From Bryobacterales bacterium (GTDB lineage: Bacteria > Acidobacteriota > Terriglobia > Bryobacterales > Bryobacteraceae): DNA of 43,787 nucleotides. Positions 1 to 7,884 of this stretch are shown piece by piece (position 1 is the first letter of the stretch; the number at the start of each line of letters is the position of its first letter). Location: positions 1-43,787 of the forward strand of contig PMVV01000478.1 of assembly GCA_003166475.1 (NCBI GenBank), written 5' to 3'. Position numbers and translations under genes: made by a program. Below the pieces are notes generated by a model. The model had not been told where the DNA came from. It did not search any database and worked only from the letters and a program-made list of their open reading frames with translations.

Positions 1-2837
1 GTGCCGTCGCCGTTGCCCAGCAACACACTCACGCCATCCGCGTTCGCCACCGCCAAGTCCGGCGCGCCATCGCCGTTGAAATCGGCCACCGCCACGCCAC
101 TGGGGCCGTTGCCGGCCGCGTAATTCACCGGCGCCTGGAACGTGCCGTCGCCGTTCCCCAGCAGGATGGCCACGCCGCCGGTGGCATACACCGCCGCCAC
201 ATCGAGCACGCCGTCCTCATTGAAATCGCCAACGGCCAGAGCGACCGGGCTCGCGCCGGCAGCCGAGTTGACCGGCGCCTGGAAGGTCCCGTCTCCGTTC
301 CCTAGCCACACGCTGACACCACTGTTGGCCACCACGAAATCCGCTTTGCCATCGCCGTTGAAATCGCCTACCGCCACCCACGTGCCAGCGCCATTGGCCA
401 GATAGGGAGTGGCTGGCAGCAAGGTGCCGCTGGGGACCGCCGCGACCGTCAGAGTGGTGGCGGGGGAGGCGCTGCTGGTGTACGACTGACTGCCGCCATA
501 CTCGGCGCCCAGCGTGTGGACGGCGGCAGTCAGAAGGCTGGTAGTCAGGCTAGCGGAGCCGCCCGCAACCGCTGCCGAGCCGAGCACGGCGGTCCCATCG
601 TAAAAAGTCACCTTGCCCACGCCGGGCGCCGGAGAAACCTGCGCCGTCAAAGTCGCTGGCTGGCCCAGCCCGGCCGGATTAGGCGTGACAGACAACGTCG
701 TGGAAGTCGCGATTGTTGGAATCGCGATGCCGCAGTTGCCCGTGGCCCTGCCGGCCGGGGTGCCGGTCGAATCCACTGCCTGGGCAGTGAAGGTGAAATT
801 CCCGGCCGCAGTGGGCGCCCCGCCGATGGCGCCGGTAGAGCCATTCAAGGTCAACCCCGGCGGCAACGATCCCGCGGTGAAGGAGAACGTGTAGGGCGGT
901 ACTCCCCCGGTGGCGGCCAGCGCGGAAGAGTACGGCGCGCCCACCTGGCCCGCATTGGCCGGGCAAGCCAGGGTAACCGGGGCCGGTGCAATGGCGATGC
1001 CGCAGGCGCTAGTGGCCGTGCCGGCCGGGGTGCCCGTCGAGTCCACCACCTGAGCCGTGTAAGGGAAGCTCCCGGGTGTGGTGGGCGTGCCGCCGATGGC
1101 GCCAGTGGAGCTAGTCAAGGTCAGCCCCGGCGGCAGCGAACCTCCGGTGATTGAGAAAGCGTAAGGCGGTACTCCGCCCGCGGCGGCCACCACGGAAGAG
1201 TACGGCGCACCCGCCTGGCCGCCATTGGCTGCGCAAGCCAGTGTCACGGGCTGGTTACTTACCGGCAAAGAGAACGCGTAGAACGTGTTGCTGGCGGTTC
1301 CGAGCGGAGCCTGGGAGGGGAAGTTATGATACCCGGTACCCCAGTACAGCGTGCCGTTTACAATCGCCGGCGCTGCGTTAACCGAACCGGGCGCCAGGAA
1401 CGACCACAATGTCGCGCCCGTTGCGGCGTCCAACGCATACATGTAGCCCGACATGGATGCGACGTACACCACTCCATTCGCTACCGTGACAGGAGCCAAC
1501 GCCATGGAATGGTTAGTCGGATGGACGGTGCTGAAGCCCGGATCCGGCACTTGCCAGATAATCGCTCCCGTGGCAGGGTTCAGAGCGGCCCAGGAACCTC
1601 CATTCCAAGGGACCCCCGACGGCTGAAGTGTGTAGGGCTGCTGGGCCGCATTGCCGATCGCGACGTAGATGCGCTGGTTGTCGGATGCCGTACCCCACTG
1701 CATCCCGCCGACTTTCCCGCCCGGCCCGACCGTGGTGGACCACAGCGTTGCTCCGGTAGCCGGCGAGAGAGCCCAATAGACGCCGCTCTTTTGACCGGCC
1801 CCGGCCAACTGCGTGGGAACTCCATTAATACTCGCCGTGAACAGGTTCGCGCCGGCGCCGAAATCGTAATCCGGCCCAGCGGGATCGGGACAAGCGCTTC
1901 CCCCCTGCGTGCAAGCGGTGATCCACGCGTCGTCCGGCGAGAACCGGCTTCCCCAATTCAAGTTTCCAGTGGCCAGATCCAGCGCCACAATCGAATCTTC
2001 GTAATTGTTCGCCGCCTGGCACGCCAGAATCGCCTGCGGGTTTCCGGTAGCTGCCTGCTCACACAACTGAACAGACAGAGGAACCAGATAATTGTTGCCC
2101 GTCGTCACGTAGATCTGGCTGCGCGCGACATCGATCACCGGTGTGCTGGACCACACCGGCGCGCCACTGTATCCATTCGGCACAAAGTACGTCTGCCAAA
2201 GGATCTGCCCGTTGGTTAGCGAAATCGCGACGAGGCTTCCGCGGAAGGTCGGATTGGTCAGCTTTTCTTCCGTGGAGGACACCCCCATGTAAGCGATTCC
2301 ATTGTAAATAATGGGGGACGTGGTGGCGAGAGAATTCAGGTCGGGATCGAGTTCCGTCATCCACACCAGACTGCCGTCGCTCGCATTCAACCCCAGAAGA
2401 TACGACCCGTACGGGCCTGGAGTCGCAAGCGACGAGCTCGCGCCGATGATTACCATCGTGCCCCACAGCGTTGGCGTGGTGCGCGACATCACCGCCGAGC
2501 TCAAACCATAATCCGTCATCTGGTGCTGCCAGACGGTGGCTCCGGTAGCCGCGTTCAATTTGTATAGGTTTCCGGACCAATCGGGAAAGTAGACATAGCC
2601 TCCCGTAGCATCCACCGACGGGGTCGCGGAAACGTCGTTTTGCGTGGTGAACTTCCACTTTACGGCGAGGCCGCTCACGTTTTGATTGTTTAGTATTGTT
2701 TCCGCGGAAGCCCAACGGCTGTTATTCAAATCGTTGCCGGCGAAGGGCCAGCCATTAGGCGTTTGCGCAAAGGATGGCATGGCGAGCAATAGAATTGCGC
2801 TCAGCGCAGCCTCCATCGCGCAGCGAAAGTTGAACAT
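1..2837 (-). CDS. Secreted PQQ-type beta-propeller protein with Ig-like and FG-GAP repeats (C-terminus outside window)
   Basis: The reading frame is open from ATG at 2837 to the window edge (945 codons). A GAGGGG ribosome site lies about 8 nt before the ATG. The first 27 residues form a signal peptide (MFNFRCAMEAALSAILLLAM, then PSFAQT). Residues from about 30 to 520 carry PQQ-propeller blades of the type 'LNAATGATVWQ', 'ALDLATGNLNW', 'LDAATGATLWSF'. Next come two putative Ig (He_PIG) modules with 'GGVPPYAFSITGGSLPPGL' and 'GVPPYTFSFTAGSLPPGL', then one bacterial Ig-like module ('TTLSVTPNPAGLGQPATLTA'). At the C-terminal end of the visible part there are at least three FG-GAP/VCBS repeats ('VGDFNGDGKADFVVANSG', 'VADFNGDGAPDLAVANADG'), with calcium-binding DxNxDG motifs. 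It is probably an exported adhesin-like or surface protein. Its substrate cannot be told from sequence. The join of a propeller with FG-GAP repeats is visible directly. Confidence 0.88.
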   Translation of the reverse strand, partial: MFNFRCAMEAALSAILLLAMPSFAQTPNGWPFAGNDLNNSRWASAETILNNQNVSGLAVKWKFTTQNDVSATPSVDATGGYVYFPDWSGNLYKLNAATGATVWQHQMTDYGLSSAVMSRTTPTLWGTMVIIGASSSLATPGPYGSYLLGLNASDGSLVWMTELDPDLNSLATTSPIIYNGIAYMGVSSTEEKLTNPTFRGSLVAISLTNGQILWQTYFVPNGYSGAPVWSSTPVIDVARSQIYVTTGNNYLVPLSVQLCEQAATGNPQAILACQAANNYEDSIVALDLATGNLNWGSRFSPDDAWITACTQGGSACPDPAGPDYDFGAGANLFTASINGVPTQLAGAGQKSGVYWALSPATGATLWSTTVGPGGKVGGMQWGTASDNQRIYVAIGNAAQQPYTLQPSGVPWNGGSWAALNPATGAIIWQVPDPGFSTVHPTNHSMALAPVTVANGVVYVASMSGYMYALDAATGATLWSFLAPGSVNAAPAIVNGTLYWGTGYHNFPSQAPLGTASNTFYAFSLPVSNQPVTLACAANGGQAGAPYSSVVAAAGGVPPYAFSITGGSLPPGLTLTSSTGAIGGTPTTPGSFPYTAQVVDSTGTPAGTATSACGIAIAPAPVTLACPANAGQVGAPYSSALAATGGVPPYTFSFTAGSLPPGLTLNGSTGAIGGAPTAAGNFTFTAQAVDSTGTPAGRATGNCGIAIPTIATSTTLSVTPNPAGLGQPATLTAQVSPAPGVGKVTFYDGTAVLGSAAVAGGSASLTTSLLTAAVHTLGAEYGGSQSYTSSASPATTLTVAAVPSGTLLPATPYLANGAGTWVAVGDFNGDGKADFVVANSGVSVWLGNGDGTFQAPVNSAAGASPVALAVGDFNEDGVLDVAAVYATGGVAILLGNGDGTFQAPVNYAAGNGPSGVAVADFNGDGAPDLAVANADGVSVLLGNGDG

Positions 2838-2874
2838 GTAGCGGTCCCCTCGTTTGTTGGTGCTTGGCTTTTAA

Positions 2875-2891
2875 GATTAGCATAGCTAATC
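2875..2891. promoter_or_regulatory. Operator-like palindrome upstream of the propeller/FG-GAP gene
   Basis: GATTAGC-ATA-GCTAATC is a perfect 7+7 inverted repeat, 37 nt before the ATG at 2837. It is the only AT-rich palindrome in this gap and could be a repressor or activator site. No regulator is known for it; this is a guess from symmetry and position. Confidence 0.3.
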
Positions 2892-3016
2892 GGGATTTGA
2901 GGCTTTTCTTATGAACCCTTCTTAGCCGCGACTTACTAGACCTACCAGAATTGAATTGGCTCGTGGCGATCGATAGCGCGCCGCGCCTCCGCCACATCCG
3001 GCAGCTCGCCCATGGG
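2892..3016. other. Intergenic stretch with no recognisable gene
   Basis: Together with the operator-like palindrome and the repeat at 3017-3153, this makes a gap of about 330 bases between two minus-strand genes. I see no conserved reading frame or RNA gene here. The short open frames across it are low-complexity or belong to the repeat. Confidence 0.5.
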
Positions 3017-3153
3017 GTGCTTAACCGTTCTGGGGATTCTGATTGACAGAAACCGCTCCCTTACGGTCGCGGCTCGGTAAACCTTGCGAGATCAACCTGA
3101 CTGTTACCGAGCCGCGACCGTCAGGAAGCGGTTTCCCCAAAACGGTTAAGCAC
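3017..3153. repeat. Palindromic dispersed repeat, two inverted copies (family A)
   Basis: The left arm begins GTGCTTAACCGTT and runs through ACGGTCGCGGCTCGGTAA. The right arm (3103-3153) is its reverse complement with a gap of about 14 bases. The same unit occurs at 42300-42380 and, as a core, at 22544-22572. When translated it gives the peptide VTEPRPSGSG, which would appear as a false N-terminal extension or spurious ORF. I saw no transposase gene, so it is either a non-autonomous element or a REP-like repeat. Confidence 0.8.
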
Positions 3154-3166
3154 TATTCCGCCCGGC

Positions 3167-5821
3167 TCAAGACCCGATTCCCAGCGCCGCCTTCAGCTTC
3201 GACACGTCGTACCATGCGAGGCCGTCGCCGCGCTTGTGTTCTTCGCCGTTCTGCAGCGACTTTAACAAGTCCACCACCTGCGCGCGGCCCTCGGGCGTGG
3301 CCATCGCCTCGCGCGGAGTCCTGCCATCCAACGCCATAAGCGGCGTGTCGGGCCATTTGCGGTAATGCTCTTCGAGCACCTTCTGTACCAACTCCCGTTC
3401 CACTTCCGGCGGCAGACGGGAACCCTTTGGGGGGTCCGTTGAAGGGGTCCGGTCGCGCATGGCGGATTGCCAACTGGTGAAGTCGTCGTCCAGGTGCCGA
3501 AGCTGGTCGCCGGCAAGAAATTGCAGCAACGCCTTGCCGCGCTCCAGCCGTTGCCGCGTGGAGCATTCCAGCGTCAACTCGCCGCCGGCAATGTGAACGT
3601 GTCCGAATGCGCGCCGCCCTCCCGTGGCGTCTTCGGTTTCATTCAGCCAGCCGTACCCGGCGCGGTCCTCGTCGGGCTCGAACGACTTGGATTGGTCGAG
3701 CGCATGGCGGACGGCGTCTTCGTCCTGGACCGCATATCGCGCCCGGCTGAAGACCAGTTCGTCGCCTTCGAAGCTGACCACCCGCGTGGAATCCGCGCCC
3801 CGGTTGATGAGCCGCGAGGCCTCCTGCCGCATCTTGTGGCTGTTGGCCCGCAGAAAGTCATCCCAGCTCAAGCCGCTGCGCTGCTGCGCGCCGATGGCCC
3901 ACTCCTTGAGTGGCGCAACCAAGGGTTGAGGGATAGTCATCACCGCGGCGGTGAATACGTGGCGGTTGTCGAACTCCTCCACCCGCGCGAGATAGCAATC
4001 CCACAGCGCGGCCCGTTTTGCAGTGTTCCGGTCGTACACGAATAATTCGCCGCCCACCAGCAGATCCTTCAACCGGACGCCCGACCCCTGACGCACCTCC
4101 TGCACCTCGAAGATGCTGTAGCGGGCGCGGCTCCACGCCTCCAGGGTCTGGCGCTGGCGCATGGTAAGGCCGCCCGGACTGCGCTTCAGAAACTCCTGAA
4201 TGATGGGATGCTCCAGCCGCGGCGGAACGCAGTCGTGAATCAGCCAGTCGACGGTCTCCATCGAAAACGTCTCATCGTCTGCCCCCGCGGGAGGTTCCGA
4301 CCCGACGAACGTCCGCAGGGCCTCCTCCAACTCGCGCTTGCGCAGCGCGCTGGTGGCGAACTCGATCAAGCGCTTGCGAAGTTCGGACTCCTCGGCGTTC
4401 GATCCCAAATGCGCCCCTTCCTTCGGAGTTTCGTCCGGAGATGGCGGCCCCGGGCGCGATTTCTCGTCGGACTCTAAATGGCACTTCTTGTATTTCTTGC
4501 CGCTGCCGCACCAGCAAGGATCGTTGCGGCCCAGAGTCACACCGCGGTGCATAGGCTCCGGTATGAAGTCGTCGTCCTGGTCGTCTTCCTCGTCAGCGTC
4601 CTCGTCATCGTCGAACGAATTGTCATCGTCGTCTTGGTCCTCTTCATCCTCTTCGTCCTCGTCCCAAGCCCGGCCGCAGAGATCGTAAACAGTAGCCTCG
4701 GGAGGTTTGCCGTCGGACGCTGCGAGATCCATCTCGTGGTGGACCTTGAAGGCGTCCCGCAATGCCGCGCGCGTCCGTTTAGGCAGCACCGCCGAATGGC
4801 GGCTGAGCAGCGACCAAGCAAGCTCCCGGCCTTTGGCTCCCTCCGAGTACTCCAGCGCCAGCGCCACGCTCATGAACAGTTCGTGGCGGTGGGATTTTGG
4901 AAAGCCCGCAAGGCCGTCCAAAAGGCTCAGCAGGAAATCCCGCTTCCCCGATTGATCTGGAACAAAGCTGACGGCCAGGGCCAAGTCGTATCTTCCCTCG
5001 GCATCGGCGCCGGGCGCCAACTTGCGAATGGCCTCGAACGATTCCCCCGGCCGACGCGACGCGACGCGCTTCAATGCCCAATGAGCGGCCGCCTGAATCA
5101 CTTGTTCCTCCACCGGGTAACATTCGATCAGTTCCGGCAATACGGCAGGATCGCCTATCTCGCCGAGCAGCGCCAGGCTGCACACGATGGGCGCGGGATG
5201 GCCTACGGGCAGGGTTCCGGTGGCCATGGCCCGCAGAACCCCGATCAGCAGCGGACCGCAGCGCGCGCCATCCTCCAGAATCCCGTCCACCAGATCCCCG
5301 TTCAACCCGTCTTCCGCGGTCTCCAACAAGTCGTCTATCAGGCGATAGGGCCGCAGCCGCTCGCTGACATCTTCCGGCTCATCCCGGCGGCTCGCATGGA
5401 AGACATCGGCCGTGGTTTCGAGGAATTCCTCACCGTCGGCGAATTCCGCAGCCATCGGCTTATCCTTGAAGGTCTCTTTGAACTGCTCGAGACCTTCGGG
5501 ATCGCGTAGCGCCTTGAGAGCGCCCAGTTCCATGAGCCCGTTGCGGAACTCCTGGCTTTCGCCGGGAAGACAGCCGCACAACTTGAACCAAGGTTCGTGA
5601 CGGCACGGATCGGCGCTGGCAGCGCGCCAGGAGTACTCCGCGGCGCCCGCCAGGTCGCCCGCGGCGTAGCGTTCCTGGCCGAGCACGATAAGCGCCACAA
5701 CGTCGAACGGATCGAGTTCCAGCGCCTGCTGAAAGGCCCGTTCGCGCGTCAGCGTTCCGGCCTCCATTTGTACGAACAGCGCGCGCCGCGCCTTGACGAT
5801 CGAATCTGGGGTGAAGAGCAT
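3167..5821 (-). CDS. SEC-C zinc-motif multidomain protein
   Basis: 884 residues, no signal peptide. Residues 1-80 look TPR-like ('ELDPFDVVALIVLGQERYAAGDLAGAA'). Residues 150-365 form a helical HEAT/DUF1186-like region ('LIDDLLETAEDGLNGDLVDG', 'LALLGEIGDPAVLPELIECY'). Residues 387-418 are an almost pure Asp/Glu run. Residues 432-448 are a SEC-C motif (RNDPCWCGSGKKYKKCH), with Cys436, Cys438, Cys447 and His448 as zinc ligands. The last 80 residues ('MALDGRTPREAMATPEGRAQV') resemble the C-terminal part of Xre/MbcA/ParS-type domains, a weak match. SEC-C motifs in SecA bind zinc and SecB or ribosomes; the role here is unknown. There is no Shine-Dalgarno; a TAGAAT hexamer at 5836-5841 leaves a very short leader. 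Cytoplasmic. Confidence 0.82.
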   Translation of the reverse strand: MLFTPDSIVKARRALFVQMEAGTLTRERAFQQALELDPFDVVALIVLGQERYAAGDLAGAAEYSWRAASADPCRHEPWFKLCGCLPGESQEFRNGLMELGALKALRDPEGLEQFKETFKDKPMAAEFADGEEFLETTADVFHASRRDEPEDVSERLRPYRLIDDLLETAEDGLNGDLVDGILEDGARCGPLLIGVLRAMATGTLPVGHPAPIVCSLALLGEIGDPAVLPELIECYPVEEQVIQAAAHWALKRVASRRPGESFEAIRKLAPGADAEGRYDLALAVSFVPDQSGKRDFLLSLLDGLAGFPKSHRHELFMSVALALEYSEGAKGRELAWSLLSRHSAVLPKRTRAALRDAFKVHHEMDLAASDGKPPEATVYDLCGRAWDEDEEDEEDQDDDDNSFDDDEDADEEDDQDDDFIPEPMHRGVTLGRNDPCWCGSGKKYKKCHLESDEKSRPGPPSPDETPKEGAHLGSNAEESELRKRLIEFATSALRKRELEEALRTFVGSEPPAGADDETFSMETVDWLIHDCVPPRLEHPIIQEFLKRSPGGLTMRQRQTLEAWSRARYSIFEVQEVRQGSGVRLKDLLVGGELFVYDRNTAKRAALWDCYLARVEEFDNRHVFTAAVMTIPQPLVAPLKEWAIGAQQRSGLSWDDFLRANSHKMRQEASRLINRGADSTRVVSFEGDELVFSRARYAVQDEDAVRHALDQSKSFEPDEDRAGYGWLNETEDATGGRRAFGHVHIAGGELTLECSTRQRLERGKALLQFLAGDQLRHLDDDFTSWQSAMRDRTPSTDPPKGSRLPPEVERELVQKVLEEHYRKWPDTPLMALDGRTPREAMATPEGRAQVVDLLKSLQNGEEHKRGDGLAWYDVSKLKAALGIGS

Positions 5822-5916
5822 GGGACGAATCGTCTATTCTAAGGCCATTGCGTTCGGCGCACGCTTGCAGTATCCTTCAATCGGAGTTCCAGATCCGGAA
5901 CTTGGAGGTGCTAACG

Positions 5917-6174
5917 GTGTCGCCCTTGAGTCTGATCCCGCTATTCTTCGCGGTCGCGCTGGTGGCGCCGGCCGCTTGGGCGCTGGCGAAGGTTTACCGG
6001 CGCTCCCACGGGGTACGGGAGATCACTTGCCCGGAAGCCAACCATTTCGCAACTATTGAACTGGACGCGCGCCACGCCGTGGCCAGGCATGCCCTGGGGG
6101 AGACGGACCGCCGGGTGAAATCCTGCTCGCTCTGGCCCGAACGGCAAGGCTGCGGCCAGGCCTGTGTGAAGTAG
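5917..6174 (+). CDS. Small membrane-anchored protein with conserved Cys motifs, unknown function
   Basis: 85 residues from GTG at 5917. GGAGGT lies 8 nt upstream, which decides this start over an in-frame upstream ATG. Residues 1-22 are a single membrane segment (LIPLFFAVALVAPAAWALA). The soluble part contains 'REITCPEANHFATIELDARHA' and ends 'KSCSLWPERQGCGQACVK'. The Cys arrangement (CPE, then C-x8-C-x3-C) suggests a metal or disulfide site. I recall similar short proteins with a CSxWPERxxCGQxC ending in other bacteria, with no assigned function. It is followed by a repeat-rich gap and then a convergent gene. Confidence 0.72.
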   Translation: MSPLSLIPLFFAVALVAPAAWALAKVYRRSHGVREITCPEANHFATIELDARHAVARHALGETDRRVKSCSLWPERQGCGQACVK

Positions 6175-6204
6175 CTCTTCGTGGGGCAGGACTCCAGGCC
6201 TGCG

Positions 6205-6249
6205 GCCGACGTCCACGTCGGCCCTTCTGGAGCGGGTCCTGGAGGACCC
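6205..6249. repeat. Two consecutive GC-rich hairpins downstream of the small Cys protein
   Basis: GCCGACGT-cc-ACGTCGGC (6205-6222) is an 18-nt palindrome. GGGTCC-tgga-GGACCC (6234-6249) follows. They lie 30-75 bases after the stop of the plus-strand gene and face a convergent gene, so they may act as a bidirectional terminator, although there is no T run. Confidence 0.5.
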
Positions 6250-6292
6250 GTGCACGGTCGAAAACCCACCGTAAGTTATTGAAAATTGGAGG
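6250..6292 (+). repeat. Dispersed repeat family B, copy 1
   Basis: The unit starts GCACGGTCGAAAACC and ends TTATTGAAAATTGGAGG. A copy with very few mismatches sits at 17400-17443, directly after the stop codon of the first propeller paralogue. About 41 bases are shared at two places 11 kb apart. Confidence 0.75.
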
Positions 6293-6302
6293 ACTGCCAG
6301 AA

Positions 6303-6337
6303 GCCGGCTGAAAGCCGGCTGCGGGCAAGATTGCCCG
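6303..6337. repeat. Hairpin repeat family C (GCCGGC / CGGGCAA stems)
   Basis: GCCGGC-tgaaa-GCCGGC (6303-6319) is followed by CGGGCAA-ga-TTGCCCG (6322-6337). Related CGGGCAA...TTGCCCG or GGCGGC...GCCGCC hairpins recur at 17440-17462, 26185-26312, 33187-33235 and 39066-39117. They sit at gene ends and may serve as terminators or REP-like sites. Confidence 0.65.
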
Positions 6338-6345
6338 CCCTCCAA

Positions 6346-7845
6346 TTACCGCGAATCCAGCCCAGCAATCTCGCCGAACACCGGCTTAAGCGCCGGATAA
6401 ATCGCCCGATACACCTGGTGGCCCCGCGCATAAAACGCGGCCTCCGCCGGGCGCGGCGAGAGCGAATCCACCTCGCGGATGGTGGCCCGGCAGACTTCCG
6501 GAACCGATCCGTACTCGCCAGTCCCGGCCAGCGCCAGCAGCGCCGCGCCGTAGGCCGATCCCTCCTGCGTTTCCAGTGTCACCACTTTCTTATCGAGAAT
6601 GTCCGCCAGCAACTGACGCCAGAACGGACTGCGTGCGCCGCCTCCGGAAGCGCGCACCGACTCCACCGCCACGCCCAGTTCCTCGATGATATCCAGGCAA
6701 TCGCGCTGGCTGTAGGAGACCCCTTCGATGACCGCTCGGATCAGGTCGGCGCGCTGGTGCCTGGCGGTGAGGCCGACCCATCCGCCGCGCGCGGTGGCGT
6801 CCAGGTGGGGCGTGCGCTCGCCCATCAGGTAAGGCAGCCAGAAGAGGCCTTGCGCGCCTGCGGGAGCGGTGGCGGCTTCGGCGGTCAGCGCATCGTAATC
6901 GGCCCCGGGCGCCAATTGGTTGCGGAACCATTGCAGGCTCAGCCCCGCGCCCTGCGTCACTCCCATCACGTGCCACTTGTCGCGCACCGCATGGCAAAAG
7001 GTGTGGACCCGGCCGGCCGGATCGTAAGCCACCTTCTCCATGTGGGCGAAGACCACGCCGGAAGTGCCCAGCGTGCAGGAGACGATGCCGGGCTCGACGA
7101 TGCCATTGCCGACGGCGCTGGATGCCTGGTCGCCACCGCCACCGACAACGGGCGTGCCTTCGGCGAGTCCCGTTGCCTCGGCCGCGGCGCGCGTGATGCG
7201 GCCGGTCACATCGCTCGATTCGTGGCAGGTGGGCAGAATGGCGCGGTCGAGGCCCAGCGCATCCATCATCTCGAACGACCAGCGCCGCGCGACGACGTCG
7301 AACAGCGACGTGCCGGAAGCGTCCGAAACTTCGCTGGCGTACTCGCCGGTAAGCTGGAAGCGCAGGTAGTCCTTGGGCAACAGCAGGTGGCGGACGCGTT
7401 CGAAGGCGCGCGGTTCGTTATCCCGCACCCACAGCAACTTGGGCAGCGTGAAGCCCGTCAGCACGGGATTGGCGGTATACTTCAGAACATTTTCGCGTCC
7501 CACCGTTTGGTTGATAGCATCCACTTGCGGCTGGCTGCGTTGATCGCACCAGATCAGCGCGGGCCGGATTACGGCGCTCGCCTGGTCCAGGATCACCAGG
7601 CCGTGCATCTGGCCGGAAAGGCCGATGCCGCGCACCTCCGCGCCGGAAATACCGGCTTCGGCCAGCGCGCCGCGAATGGCCACGCGGGCGGCGTCCCACC
7701 AGTTCTCGGGACGCTGCTCGGCCCACAGCGGGCGCTCCATCAGGATCTCTTCGTGCGCCGCCGTGAAACCCGCGGCGACGCGGCCCTGCGCGTCTACCAC
7801 CAGCGCGCGCGTGCCGCCCGTGCCTACGTCAATTCCCATCCACAT
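6346..7845 (-). CDS. xylB: Xylulokinase (FGGY family)
   Basis: 499 residues, normal length for D-xylulose kinase, which makes xylulose 5-phosphate from xylulose and ATP in the cytoplasm. The N-terminal FGGY domain has GIDVGTGGTRALVVD (4-18), the phosphate-binding loop. SGQMHG (77-82) is the xylulose-contacting segment typical of XylB. GGGGDQA around Asp239 holds the expected catalytic aspartate. GGGARSPFWRQLLADIL near residue 397 is the second FGGY signature. The gene lies 19 bases downstream of the ROK kinase on the same strand, so the two are probably one operon. No xylose isomerase is in the window. ATG at 7845 and ATG at 7839 are both possible starts, as neither has a clear ribosome site; FGGY alignment fits either. 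Confidence 0.92.
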   Translation of the reverse strand: MWMGIDVGTGGTRALVVDAQGRVAAGFTAAHEEILMERPLWAEQRPENWWDAARVAIRGALAEAGISGAEVRGIGLSGQMHGLVILDQASAVIRPALIWCDQRSQPQVDAINQTVGRENVLKYTANPVLTGFTLPKLLWVRDNEPRAFERVRHLLLPKDYLRFQLTGEYASEVSDASGTSLFDVVARRWSFEMMDALGLDRAILPTCHESSDVTGRITRAAAEATGLAEGTPVVGGGGDQASSAVGNGIVEPGIVSCTLGTSGVVFAHMEKVAYDPAGRVHTFCHAVRDKWHVMGVTQGAGLSLQWFRNQLAPGADYDALTAEAATAPAGAQGLFWLPYLMGERTPHLDATARGGWVGLTARHQRADLIRAVIEGVSYSQRDCLDIIEELGVAVESVRASGGGARSPFWRQLLADILDKKVVTLETQEGSAYGAALLALAGTGEYGSVPEVCRATIREVDSLSPRPAEAAFYARGHQVYRAIYPALKPVFGEIAGLDSR

Positions 7846-7852
7846 GATTACC

Positions 7853-7884
7853 AGCCTTCAGCTTTCAGCTATCAGCTTTCAGCT
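7853..7884. repeat. Short tandem-like repeat (CAGCTTTCAGCTATCAGC type)
   Basis: Alternating TCAGCTTTCAGC and TATCAGC units fill the 19-base gap between the two kinase genes and run into the last codons of the ROK kinase (its C-terminus reads LKADS). This simple repeat is foreign to either gene and gives the spurious peptide YQLSAISFQL in other frames. Confidence 0.65.

Noticed and set aside
2311-2511. Small plus-strand frames inside the propeller/FG-GAP gene
   Set aside because: The opposite strand has one continuous 945-codon frame with known repeats.
3017-3153. CRISPR array or tRNA in the palindromic region
   Set aside because: Only two inverted copies and no spacers; no cloverleaf could be drawn.
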